Origin: Filifactor villosus
Lineage (GTDB): Bacteria; Bacillota; Clostridia; Peptostreptococcales; Filifactoraceae
Reading direction: 5' to 3'
DNA length: 64,000 bases
Assembly (NCBI RefSeq): GCF_042652965.1
Contig: NZ_JBHSHL010000009.1
Coordinates: 1 to 64,000 of the forward strand
Shown here: one piece after another, positions 16,023 to 24,941 of the stretch
Numbering within the stretch: position 1 is the first letter of the stretch
How the letters are laid out: the number at the start of each line of letters is the position of its first letter
Made by a program: the position numbers and the translations under genes
Notes under the pieces: generated by a model
The model's database searches: none
The model's input: the letters and a program-made list of their open reading frames with translations, nothing else
What the model was told of the DNA's origin: nothing

Positions 16023-16946
16023 ATGTTATATCAAAATATTATGGACACAATAGGAAATACGCCTTTGGTAAAAATAAACGGGTTTAATGCGCACAGCAGG
16101 GCGGAGATCTATGTGAAGTTGGAGTTTTTTAATCCCGGAGGTTCGGTAAAAGATCGAATAGCTCTCAATATACTGTCCGAGATGGAACGAAGGGGAGAGT
16201 TGAAAAAGGGAGATACTATCATTGAACCGACCAGCGGAAACACGGGGATCGGTCTTGCTATGATCGCCGCTGCCAAGGGATACAGGGCAGTCTTTGTGAT
16301 GCCGGCGACCATGAGTGAAGAGAGGAAGATGTTGCTTAGAGCCTACGGCGCGGAGTTGGTATTGACCGAAGGGGCAAAGGGAATGAAGGGAGCGATCGAA
16401 GAAGCACAAAGACTTGTTGAAGAAGAAGGTTATGTAATGATGAAACAGTTTGACAACCCCGACAACCTCAAGGCTCATCATAAGACGACGGCGAAGGAGA
16501 TCTTGGAAGACCTTCCCGAGATCGATGCCTTTGTTGCAGGAGTAGGTACGGGAGGTACGCTTACCGGAACGGCGCAGGTACTCAAAGAGCATAGGCAAGA
16601 TATTCGGGTGATTGCCGTAGAACCTTCCTCTTCTCCGGTCTTGTCGGGCGGACAGGCCGGCCCTCATAAGATACAGGGAATCGGAGCGGGTTTCATCCCT
16701 TCCATTATGGACATGGGGATCGTGGACGAGATTACACAGGTGGAAAACGAGGAGGCTCTTGAATATGCACGAAGGGCCGCGGTGGAAGAAGGTATTTTGC
16801 TCGGTATCTCGGGCGGAGCCGCCTTCTTTGCTGCCTTGGAGACGGCAAAGAAACTGGGCAGAGGCAAAAAAATCGTGTTTCTTGCTGCCGATAACGGAGA
16901 ACGCTATCTGTCCACGGATTTGTATCGACATTTGAGCGAGAAATAA
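16023..16946 (+). CDS. cysK: Cysteine synthase (O-acetylserine sulfhydrylase)
   Basis: 307 residues, PLP-dependent fold type II. The PLP lysine lies in GGSVKDRIA (about residue 43), the substrate-binding TSGNTG loop near 70, and the glycine-rich phosphate cup GVGTGGTLTGTA near 175. It condenses O-acetylserine with sulfide to cysteine. RBS aaaggag precedes ATG 16023. The neighbouring cysE provides O-acetylserine, so the two form a cysteine-synthesis unit. The 16-kb region upstream of it includes a possible Cys-rich leader. Confidence 0.95.
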   Translation: MLYQNIMDTIGNTPLVKINGFNAHSRAEIYVKLEFFNPGGSVKDRIALNILSEMERRGELKKGDTIIEPTSGNTGIGLAMIAAAKGYRAVFVMPATMSEERKMLLRAYGAELVLTEGAKGMKGAIEEAQRLVEEEGYVMMKQFDNPDNLKAHHKTTAKEILEDLPEIDAFVAGVGTGGTLTGTAQVLKEHRQDIRVIAVEPSSSPVLSGGQAGPHKIQGIGAGFIPSIMDMGIVDEITQVENEEALEYARRAAVEEGILLGISGGAAFFAALETAKKLGRGKKIVFLAADNGERYLSTDLYRHLSEK

Positions 16947-17030
16947 TGAACAAAGAGTTTGACGGACCAAAAGTTTGAGATTTCAATATAAGGAGGAAGA
17001 CGACCGGAGATGAAAGGGCAAGGAGGAGTT

Positions 17031-17597
17031 ATGAAAGCACAATGGAAGAAAGAAGGAACATCCTTTTTCGGCTCGGTATCCGATACGATAAGGACTTATA
17101 GGGAAAAAGATCCCGCTGCGAGAAGTGCTTTGGGAATTCTGATCAATACTCCCGGACTTCATGCAGTATTGATGCATAAGTTGACTCACTTGTTGTATAG
17201 GAGAAGATTGTATTTTATTTCGGGATTTTTGTCTCAGGTATCAAGGTTTTTCACAGGTATCGAAATTCATCCCGGAGCAAAGATAGGAAAAAGACTCTTC
17301 ATCGATCACGGGATGAGTATTGTAATCGGAGAGACGGCGGAAATCGGAGACGATGTTACTTTGTTTCATGAGGTTACGTTGGGAGGAACGGGAAAGGGAA
17401 GAGGCAAACGTCATCCCACCATAGGAAACAACGTCTTTCTCTCTGCAGGGGTCAAGGTGCTCGGGCCGATCACCATAGGAGATAACACCAAAGTCGGAGC
17501 CAATGCCGTCGTACTGGAGTCTCTGCCTATGAATGCGACAGCAGTAGGTATTCCCGCCAAAGTCGTAAAGCTCAATGGGATAAAGGTTGAAGGATGA
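17031..17597 (+). CDS. cysE: Serine O-acetyltransferase
   Basis: 188 residues from ATG 17031, which has a well-spaced aaggagg; an in-frame ATG at 17010 is less well spaced. An N-terminal helical region is followed by a left-handed beta-helix of hexapeptide repeats (IEIHPGAKIGKRLFIDHG, VIGETAEIGDDVTL, NVFLSAGVKVLGPITIG). Catalytic His residues lie in IDHG and LFHEVTLGG. It acetylates serine with acetyl-CoA, providing the CysK substrate. 84 bases after cysK. Confidence 0.93.
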   Translation: MKAQWKKEGTSFFGSVSDTIRTYREKDPAARSALGILINTPGLHAVLMHKLTHLLYRRRLYFISGFLSQVSRFFTGIEIHPGAKIGKRLFIDHGMSIVIGETAEIGDDVTLFHEVTLGGTGKGRGKRHPTIGNNVFLSAGVKVLGPITIGDNTKVGANAVVLESLPMNATAVGIPAKVVKLNGIKVEG

Positions 17598-17674
17598 GAA
17601 CGACGGGCATAAGAAGCCGATGTTTGATTGTGGCTTATACGATCGCTGGAATAAACAAAAGCTTTGAATTATCA

Positions 17675-17703
17675 TTGTAAAAAAAATCCATGTAGTTTAT
17701 AAT
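17675..17703 (+). promoter_or_regulatory. Promoter of cysS-mrnC
   Basis: -35 TTGTAA (17675-17680), 17-base spacer, -10 TATAAT (17698-17703), 38 bases before the cysS start codon. Confidence 0.65.
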
Positions 17704-17740
17704 AAAATAGATATGTAATAACACAGTAGAGGTGAAAACA

Positions 17741-19141
17741 ATGAGATTTTATAATACTCTTGCAGGAAAAAAAGAAGAATTCGTACCTCTTGAGCAAGGT
17801 AAGGTCAAGATGTATTCTTGCGGTCCGACGGTATACAACTATTTTCATATCGGAAATGCCCGCCCGTTTATCATCTTTGATACGCTTAGAACTTATCTGG
17901 AATACAGAGGATATGAGGTAACCTTTGTTCAGAACTTTACCGACGTGGATGACAAAATCATCAACCGTGCAAACGAAGAGGGAATCACGCCTCTTGAGGT
18001 TGCGAACAAGTATATTGAGGAATACTTCAAGGATGCGGACAAGCTGGGTATCAAGAGGGCAAGCGTTCATCCGAGGGTGACCGAATGTATCGAGGATATT
18101 ATAGAGTTTATCCGGGAACTGATCGACAAGGGTCACGCCTATGAGGTGGACGGAGATGTGTACTATGATACCAAGAGTTTTGACGAATACGGCAAACTTT
18201 CCAAACAGAACATGGAGGAGCTGGAGGCCGGTGCAAGGATCGGTGTGGATGAGAGGAAAAACAATCCGACGGACTTCGCTCTTTGGAAGAAGAAAAAAGA
18301 AGGTGAGATCGGTTGGAACTCTCCTTGGGGAGAGGGTCGACCGGGATGGCATATCGAGTGTTCGGTCATGAGTCGCAAGTATCTGGGAGATACGATAGAC
18401 ATTCATTCGGGCGGACAGGATCTGACCTTTCCTCACCACGAGAACGAGATTGCACAAAGTGAGGGTCGCTCAGGCGAAGTCTTCGCAAATTATTGGCTGC
18501 ACAACGGATATATCAATATCGACAATCAAAAGATGAGCAAGTCTTTGAACAACTTCTTTACGGTCCGCGAGATCATTGAGAAGGTCGATCCGGAGGTCGT
18601 AAGGTTTTTCCTCTTGAGTGCCCACTATCGAAACCCTGTCAACTTCAGTCAGGAACTGCTTGATGCTTCGAAAAACGGGTTGAACCGTCTATATAATGCG
18701 AAGAACAAACTTTCCTTCCTCGTGGAGAAGGCGGAGGGAGCGATGACGGAGGATGAAAGAGGCAAAAAAGAAGAGGTCGAGGCTTTCCGTCATCAGTTTA
18801 TTGAAGCGATGGACGATGATTTGAACACAGCGGACGGAATCACGGCGGTGTTTGAACTCGCCAAATATATCAACACCCATGCCAACGAGGGCAGCTCCAA
18901 GGAGTTTTTGGCCCTGATGAAAGATGTGTTTGAAGAGCTTACTGGAGTTTTGAACATTGTTCAAAAGGAGAGATCCGCCGATGTTGATGAGGCAAAGATC
19001 CTGGAGCTTATTGAACAGCGTAACTCCGCAAAGAAGGAGAAGAACTATCAGGAAGCGGACAGGATCAGAGATGAGCTTAAGGAGATGGGTGTGGAATTAT
19101 TGGATACAAGGCAGGGGACTACATGGAAGAAAATCGACTAG
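17741..19141 (+). CDS. cysS: Cysteinyl-tRNA synthetase
   Basis: 466 residues from ATG 17741 (RBS agaggtg; GTG 17732 overlaps the RBS). Class I synthetase motifs are clear: HIGN in FHIGNARPF (about residue 35) and KMSKS in QKMSKSLNNF (about 268). Zinc-ligand Cys residues occur in SCGPTVYN and ECSVMS. A helical anticodon-binding region ends the protein. The 3' end overlaps mrnC by 19 bases, the conserved Firmicutes cysS-mrnC arrangement. Confidence 0.96.
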   Translation: MRFYNTLAGKKEEFVPLEQGKVKMYSCGPTVYNYFHIGNARPFIIFDTLRTYLEYRGYEVTFVQNFTDVDDKIINRANEEGITPLEVANKYIEEYFKDADKLGIKRASVHPRVTECIEDIIEFIRELIDKGHAYEVDGDVYYDTKSFDEYGKLSKQNMEELEAGARIGVDERKNNPTDFALWKKKKEGEIGWNSPWGEGRPGWHIECSVMSRKYLGDTIDIHSGGQDLTFPHHENEIAQSEGRSGEVFANYWLHNGYINIDNQKMSKSLNNFFTVREIIEKVDPEVVRFFLLSAHYRNPVNFSQELLDASKNGLNRLYNAKNKLSFLVEKAEGAMTEDERGKKEEVEAFRHQFIEAMDDDLNTADGITAVFELAKYINTHANEGSSKEFLALMKDVFEELTGVLNIVQKERSADVDEAKILELIEQRNSAKKEKNYQEADRIRDELKEMGVELLDTRQGTTWKKID

Positions 19142-19536
19142 CAGTGCGCGACTTTCCCTTGAATCAGGTCAATCCTATCAACCTCGCATTTATGGGTGAC
19201 GGGGTCTATGAGATCTATGTGAGAGAGCATATTGTAAGAACTTTCCCGACCTTGAAGATTCACGAAATCCATCGGAAGGCGGTGGCCTTTGTCAAGGCGG
19301 AGAGCCAGGCAAACGTGATCCGAACTCTTATGGATAGGAATATACTGACACAGGAGGAGAGGGATTGGGTCAGAAGAGGGAGGAACCAACACTCGATGGC
19401 TCCCAAGAATGCGAGCATATCGGATTATCGCTATGCGACCGGTCTGGAGACTCTCGTCGGATATTTGTATCTAAGCGGACAGCACGAGCGTGTGGAAGAA
19501 TTGATCGGTTATGCGATCCAAATAGTAGAAGAGTAA
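19123..19536 (+). CDS. mrnC: Mini-ribonuclease III
   Basis: 137 residues, an RNase III catalytic domain without a dsRNA-binding domain. The N-terminal signature LAFMGDGVYEIYVREHI carries the acidic metal-binding Asp, and ATGLETLVGYLYL is the second signature motif. The family matures 23S rRNA 3' and 5' ends in Firmicutes. The start at 19123 lies inside cysS, implying translational coupling. Confidence 0.93.
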   Translation: MEENRLAVRDFPLNQVNPINLAFMGDGVYEIYVREHIVRTFPTLKIHEIHRKAVAFVKAESQANVIRTLMDRNILTQEERDWVRRGRNQHSMAPKNASISDYRYATGLETLVGYLYLSGQHERVEELIGYAIQIVEE

Positions 19537-19544
19537 GAAGTCAA

Positions 19545-19574
19545 GGGGCCTATCACTGAATTTAGGCTCCTTTT
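19545..19574 (+). terminator. Terminator after mrnC
   Basis: ggggccta pairs with taggctcc (one G-T pair), followed by TTTT. It lies 18 bases before pth, so read-through is possible. Confidence 0.55.
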
Positions 19575-19591
19575 GGCGTGGGAGGATGACA

Positions 19592-20152
19592 ATGTATATT
19601 ATTGTAGGGCTGGGAAACCCCGGCTCAAAGTATGAGGGAACAAGACATAACATCGGTTTTTTGACAGTGGACGAACTTTCGAGAAGACATCAGATAAAGG
19701 TAAACAAATTGAAGTTTAAGGCATCGATCGGAGAAGGAAGAATAGGAGGCGAAAAAATCATCCTTGTCAAGCCTCAGACCTATATGAATTTGAGCGGTCA
19801 GTCTGTAAGAGAAGTGATGGACTTCTACAAGGTTTCTCATGACAAGTTGTTTGTTATCTACGATGACATCGACTTGCAGGTAGGGCAGCTCAGGATCCGC
19901 AAACAGGGAAGTTCCGGAACTCACAATGGAATGAGAAATATCATCTACCTCTGCGGATACGATGACTTTCCGAGGTTTCGAATAGGGATATCGGGAGAAC
20001 ATCGCAGGGCGAATCTGGCGGATTATGTTACTTCCAACTTCTCCAAAGACGAGATCCCTGCTGTTGCCGAATCGATCGAGCGATGTGCGGATGCGATCGA
20101 GACGGCGATCAGGGAGAAGATCGATGCGGCAATGAATCGGTTTAACGGATAG
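19592..20152 (+). CDS. pth: Peptidyl-tRNA hydrolase
   Basis: 186 residues from ATG 19592 (gggagg 6-7 bases upstream; ATG 19586 directly touches the RBS). Family motifs are GLGNPGSKYEGTRHNIGF with the catalytic His, KPQTYMNLSGQSV, and YDDIDLQVGQLRIRK. It releases peptides from prematurely dissociated peptidyl-tRNA. Nine bases separate it from mfd, the standard Firmicutes pth-mfd pair. Confidence 0.95.
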   Translation: MYIIVGLGNPGSKYEGTRHNIGFLTVDELSRRHQIKVNKLKFKASIGEGRIGGEKIILVKPQTYMNLSGQSVREVMDFYKVSHDKLFVIYDDIDLQVGQLRIRKQGSSGTHNGMRNIIYLCGYDDFPRFRIGISGEHRRANLADYVTSNFSKDEIPAVAESIERCADAIETAIREKIDAAMNRFNG

Positions 20153-20161
20153 GAGGCAACC

Positions 20162-23100
20162 ATGGAAGAACTTCATTCGATATCACAGCATATTCTCTCC
20201 TTCCATCAGATTGATGAAGCGGTTTGGAAGGCAAATTTTCCTATAAGCATCTACGGGTTTCTGCCTAACCAAAAACTCTTTCATCTCGCCTATCTCAATC
20301 GCAAAAGAAGGCAGGGCCTCATCTATATTATGGCAACCGGGAAGGAGGCTCAGGAGGCGGTCAGTGTACTTGAGAAACAGGGATTAAGAGTCGTTTACTT
20401 CGAATCCGAGCCCATCTTGTTCTACCACATCGATGCACGAGACAATCAAAAACAGGCAAACACGCTTTCCTCCTTGAACAAGGTCTTGGAAGGAGATTAT
20501 GATGTAGCGGTCTTCTCCTGCGAAGAGTTGCTTCGAAAGTATATGGAGCCACAGAGTTTTTTGAACAGAAAGCTCTCTCTCCAAAGAGGGAGGAGCTATG
20601 ACAGGGATGAGCTGGTTCAAGCCCTGATCTCCATCGGATATGTGAGAGAGTACAGGGTGGAGGGTATAGGACAGTTTGCCCTGAGGGGAAGTATCCTTGA
20701 TATCTACTCTCCCTCAATGGAACATCCTTGTAGGATCGAGTTCTTTGATGATGAGGTGGACTCCATCCGTGAATTTGATCCCATCAGTCAAAAGTCGATC
20801 CAAAATAGGGAAGAAGTCGATATCGTGCCCGCTCTTCTTCATCTCTATACGCAGGATATGAAGCTGCCTGTCTTCAAAACCAAGAACGAAGAGCTCCTTC
20901 AAGAGATCGAACATCTCAAGGTGGAGAGTTATTTTGAAGGCCTTTATAAATACGCGGATATTTTGTATGCGAAGAAGGCATCCTGCCTTCTTGACTACTT
21001 TAGGGAGGACGACCTCATCATTCTCTCGGACTCCAACCGTGTCATGGAACGCCTGGAAAATGAAGCGGAGCTCTTTGCCACTGATTTTAAAGATGCGTTG
21101 GAACGCGATGAAGCTCTCAAGCAGTTCGGAGCCATGTTGTTTTCCAAGAGTTTTGTCGAACAACTTCTGCAAGATAAGAGGCTTCTTCTACATTCCTACC
21201 TCGCCAAGAGGTTGATCTATTTCAAATCCAAGGCTCTTATTCAGGCAGAGACGAGGGAGAGTCTCTCTTTTCAAGGGAGGATCAACGACTTTGTCGATGA
21301 GGTCCGATACCTTCTGAAGGAAGGTTATACGGTCCTGATCTTGGACGATAACGAAAACAGTTATGATAATATACGCAGGAAACTCTTGGATAGCGAGGTC
21401 GCCCTTGAAAGTCTGGGTGAACACGGTAAGTATTGCCCTGATGAACCGAAGGTTTATATGTCTCGTGTTTTTTTGGAAGAAGGATTTTTGTTCACCGACT
21501 CCAAACTCGCCTTCTATACGGGCAACGACATCTTCCGTGTGATCAAACGCAAAAGAAAGAAGACCGAGAAGAAGTATGAAGGCACGAAGATTGAGAACTT
21601 CATCGAATTGAAGCCGGGGGACTACGTCGTTCACGAGGCCTATGGAGTAGGACAGTTTATCGAAGTCAAACAAAAGGAGTTTGACGGGATAAGAAAGGAC
21701 TATATCAAGATCGCTTACTACGGGGGAGACAGCCTCTACGTTCCTCTGGAGCAGATGGACAAGGTACAGAGTTTTGTCGGATCGGGGGCGGGCGATGCTT
21801 ACCGGTTGAGTAAGTTGGGCTCCTCCGAATGGAAGAAGTCAAAGGCCAAGACCAAGAGAGAGTTGGAAGAGATCGCGGAAGATCTCGTAAAACTCTATGC
21901 AATCAGAGAAAACGAGAAAGGTCATGCCTTCGACCCCGACACCCCTTGGCAGAGAGAGTTCGAAAACGAGTTTCCCTATGAAGAAACCGAAGATCAGCTC
22001 AAGGCCATTGAAGAGGTCAAGAGGGATATGGAAAAAGACAGGGTCATGGACAGACTGGTCTGCGGAGATGTTGGCTATGGCAAGACCGAGGTTGCGATCA
22101 GGGCGATCTTCAAGGCCTGCATGGAGTCCAAGCAGGTGGTCTTTTTGGTTCCTACGACGATCTTGGCACAGCAACATTACATCACACTCAAGAACCGATT
22201 TGAGCACTACCCGATCAAGATCGGGCTCGTCAGCCGTTTTAGAAGCAAGAAGGAAGTCGAAGAGACCTTTAAGGGTCTGGCAAAAGGCTTGATCGATGTC
22301 GTTGTCGGCACGCATAAGATCCTTTCGGACAAAATCAAATACAAGGACTTGGGCCTTATCGTCGTCGATGAAGAACAACGCTTTGGAGTAAAACAAAAAG
22401 AAGCCATCAAAAAACTTCGGACAAACATCGACTGCCTCACGCTTTCGGCGACCCCCATTCCGCGGACCTTGCACCTGTCCTTGTCCGGAATCCGCGAGAT
22501 GAGTGTTTTGAATGAGCCGCCTCAGGAGCGTCGTCCGATCGCAACCTATGTGACCGAAGCCAAGAGCGGGATCATTGCCGATGCCATTGAGAGAGAGTTG
22601 GCACGTGGAGGTCAGGTCTTCTTCGTCTACAATCGGGTCGAAACCATCGAAAAGATCCATCGTCTGCTCTCCGAACTCGTTCCCGATGCGTCTATCGCGG
22701 TCGCTCACGGTCAGATGACACCGGCAAAGCTGGAGAATATTATGATAGATTTCCTGAACAAGGAGTACGACGTCCTGCTTTCGACGACCATCGTTGAAAC
22801 AGGGATGGACATCTCCAATGCCAATACGATGATTGTCTACGATGCCGACAAGATGGGTCTTTCTCAGCTTTATCAGCTGAGGGGGCGGGTCGGACGTTCC
22901 TCCAGGCAGGGATATGCCTACTTTATGTACGAGAAGGATAAGGTCTTGACCGAGATCGCGGAAAAACGACTCAAGACCATCAAGGAGTTTACCCAATTCG
23001 GAGCGGGATTTAAGGTGGCGATGAAGGATCTGGAGATACGGGGAGCGGGCAGTCTGCTCGGAGAAAAGCAGTCGGGTCATATTGCCAACATCGGATATGA

Positions 23101-23545
23101 ACTCTATATCAGGATGTTGGATGAGGCCATCCGAAAGTACAAGGGAGAAGAGGTGGAAGAAAAAATCGAAACCGAGCTTCACTTTCAGACGAACGCGTAC
23201 ATCCCCAACCACTATATTGAAGAAGAAATGGAAAAGATTGATATCTACAAGAAGATCGCGACCATAGAATCTCGTGAAGACTATGATGAGCTTTTCGATG
23301 AGCTCATCGACAGGTTTGCCGATGTGCCTCAGGCGGTCATCAACCTGATGAACATCGCCTATCTGAGATCGATTGCCTCCAAGTGCCATATCATAAAAAT
23401 CTACGAAAGAAACAAAATGGTCTACTTTGTGGGAAGGGAAAACAAGATCATGGCAAAAAAAGCATTTCAAGGGAAAACCGATGATGCTTTGATAGGAGAT
23501 ATAGTAACGTTTCTGGAACACTTTCAACAAGCTCCGGCTATGTAA
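20162..23545 (+). CDS. mfd: Transcription-repair coupling factor
   Basis: 1127 residues. UvrB-homology modules occupy the first third, the RNA polymerase interaction domain lies near residues 470-550 (LKPGDYVVHEAYGVGQF), and the RecG-like translocase carries Walker A GDVGYGKTEVA (about 645) and the DEEQ box in VVDEEQRFG, followed by SATPIPRTL. It removes stalled RNA polymerase at lesions and recruits UvrA. Length is normal. A promoter-like sequence and about 170 bases separate it from the foldase gene. Confidence 0.97.
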   Translation: MEELHSISQHILSFHQIDEAVWKANFPISIYGFLPNQKLFHLAYLNRKRRQGLIYIMATGKEAQEAVSVLEKQGLRVVYFESEPILFYHIDARDNQKQANTLSSLNKVLEGDYDVAVFSCEELLRKYMEPQSFLNRKLSLQRGRSYDRDELVQALISIGYVREYRVEGIGQFALRGSILDIYSPSMEHPCRIEFFDDEVDSIREFDPISQKSIQNREEVDIVPALLHLYTQDMKLPVFKTKNEELLQEIEHLKVESYFEGLYKYADILYAKKASCLLDYFREDDLIILSDSNRVMERLENEAELFATDFKDALERDEALKQFGAMLFSKSFVEQLLQDKRLLLHSYLAKRLIYFKSKALIQAETRESLSFQGRINDFVDEVRYLLKEGYTVLILDDNENSYDNIRRKLLDSEVALESLGEHGKYCPDEPKVYMSRVFLEEGFLFTDSKLAFYTGNDIFRVIKRKRKKTEKKYEGTKIENFIELKPGDYVVHEAYGVGQFIEVKQKEFDGIRKDYIKIAYYGGDSLYVPLEQMDKVQSFVGSGAGDAYRLSKLGSSEWKKSKAKTKRELEEIAEDLVKLYAIRENEKGHAFDPDTPWQREFENEFPYEETEDQLKAIEEVKRDMEKDRVMDRLVCGDVGYGKTEVAIRAIFKACMESKQVVFLVPTTILAQQHYITLKNRFEHYPIKIGLVSRFRSKKEVEETFKGLAKGLIDVVVGTHKILSDKIKYKDLGLIVVDEEQRFGVKQKEAIKKLRTNIDCLTLSATPIPRTLHLSLSGIREMSVLNEPPQERRPIATYVTEAKSGIIADAIERELARGGQVFFVYNRVETIEKIHRLLSELVPDASIAVAHGQMTPAKLENIMIDFLNKEYDVLLSTTIVETGMDISNANTMIVYDADKMGLSQLYQLRGRVGRSSRQGYAYFMYEKDKVLTEIAEKRLKTIKEFTQFGAGFKVAMKDLEIRGAGSLLGEKQSGHIANIGYELYIRMLDEAIRKYKGEEVEEKIETELHFQTNAYIPNHYIEEEMEKIDIYKKIATIESREDYDELFDELIDRFADVPQAVINLMNIAYLRSIASKCHIIKIYERNKMVYFVGRENKIMAKKAFQGKTDDALIGDIVTFLEHFQQAPAM

Positions 23546-23634
23546 GCAAGTTATTCTGAAAAAACGCATTTCAGAACAAAAATAGGAAAGACGATTACAA
23601 GATGGTAACATTTGGGAAGATTTGATAAAAAATA

Positions 23635-23663
23635 TTCTTAAATCTTGCAAAAGGTGATATAAT
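23635..23663 (+). promoter_or_regulatory. Promoter of the foldase gene
   Basis: -35 TTCTTA (23635-23640), 17-base spacer, -10 TATAAT (23658-23663), about 52 bases before the GTG start. Confidence 0.5.
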
Positions 23664-23714
23664 AGTTAAGATTGAAATAGAAGAACAAAAATAAGATATA
23701 GGAGATGAAGCAGA

Positions 23715-24848
23715 GTGAAACGATTTTTGAAAACCGCAGCATTAACACTTGCTTCCGTCATCATGCTTTCCGCTTGTGGCGGCGGAAGTGCGGACCAGTT
23801 GGCCAAGGTGAACGGACAGGTAATTACAAAGGATGATTTTAAGAGGACACTTTCCCTCTATTCCCCGTCATACGAGCTCCAGTTCGGTCCGACGGTATGG
23901 GAGATGGAGATCGAACCGGGTGTGACCTTTGCTCAGAAGTTTCAGGAAGAGATCTATGAGAAGATGATCACGGATAAGGTGCTTGAGGAGGCAGCAACGG
24001 AGGAAGGTATCACCGTTACTGATGAAGAGGTTGAAAAAGATTTTGAAGAATTGAGTGCCACTTTGAAACAGCAGGAAGCCTTCAAAAAGATGATGGACGA
24101 AAACAAGATCGATGACGAGTACCTCAAGGGACAGATCAAAAAGGATAAGACGATCCAAAAGTTCTTTGACAAAAAGATGGAAGAGAGCAAGGTCAGCGAC
24201 GAGGAAGCCAAGAAATACTATGATGAGCACATCGAAGACTTCACCAAGTCCGAGGTAAAGGCATCTCATATTTTGATATCTACAAGGGATGAAGCGACAC
24301 AAGCTCCTTTGTCGGATGCAGAAAAGGCGAAAAAGAAAGAAGAAGCCGAAGCGATCTTAAAGCAGGCAAAGAGTGGAAAAAACTTTGCCGAGCTTGCACA
24401 GCAACATTCTCAAGATCCGGGTTCGGCGAAACTGGGTGGAGATCTGGGTTACTTTGACAAAAAAAGAATGGTGCCCGAATTTAGTGAGGTTGCCTTTGCT
24501 CTTAAGGTGGGAGAAATCTCGGACCTCGTTGAGACTGAATACGGCTACCATATCATCAAGTTGATCGACAAAAAAGAAGCGGAAGTGGAAAGTTTTGAAT
24601 CTGTAAAACAAGGCATCAAAGACAACCTTGAATATGACAAATACAATGCTTTGGTTGAAGAGCTGAAAGGAAAGGCGAAGATCGAACGTAGTGAAGAGAA
24701 CCTCAAGAAGGTAGAGGAAGAGATTGCGAAAGAAAGAGAACAAAAAGCGAAGGCGGATCAGGAAGCATCGGCTCCGGCGGAAGGCGAACAAAATGCCGAG
24801 AATACTGAGGGAACAGAAAACACCGAAGCTACGGATTCTACGAAATAA
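23715..24848 (+). CDS. PrsA-like peptidyl-prolyl isomerase lipoprotein
   Basis: 377 residues, GTG start. A lipoprotein signal (MKRFLKTAALTLASVIML) ends in the lipobox LSAC, so the mature protein is anchored outside the membrane. A SurA-N-like helical chaperone region follows (about 30-170), then a parvulin domain (KASHILI near 190, GGDLGYFDKKRMVPEF, YGYHIIKL). The last 60 residues are charged and Ala/Glu/Thr-rich, likely disordered. It assists folding of exported proteins, in a place downstream of mfd where clostridia commonly keep such a gene. Confidence 0.92.
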   Translation: MKRFLKTAALTLASVIMLSACGGGSADQLAKVNGQVITKDDFKRTLSLYSPSYELQFGPTVWEMEIEPGVTFAQKFQEEIYEKMITDKVLEEAATEEGITVTDEEVEKDFEELSATLKQQEAFKKMMDENKIDDEYLKGQIKKDKTIQKFFDKKMEESKVSDEEAKKYYDEHIEDFTKSEVKASHILISTRDEATQAPLSDAEKAKKKEEAEAILKQAKSGKNFAELAQQHSQDPGSAKLGGDLGYFDKKRMVPEFSEVAFALKVGEISDLVETEYGYHIIKLIDKKEAEVESFESVKQGIKDNLEYDKYNALVEELKGKAKIERSEENLKKVEEEIAKEREQKAKADQEASAPAEGEQNAENTEGTENTEATDSTK

Positions 24849-24874
24849 CACATTGTTTATATACTGATGAGAAA

Positions 24875-24914
24875 CCAAAGGACATTTAGTATCAATTACT
24901 AAATGCCTTTTTGG
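24875..24914 (+). terminator. Terminator after the foldase gene
   Basis: ccaaaggacatttagta pairs with tactaaatgcctttttgg around a 5-base loop, giving a long stem with an in-stem T run. Confidence 0.85.
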
Positions 24915-24941
24915 TTATAGAGATAAATTGGGAGAATATTT

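Noticed and set aside
21839..23650. 603-codon ORF on the minus strand
   Set aside because: It is antisense to mfd, a well-supported gene, and its translation resembles no protein family.
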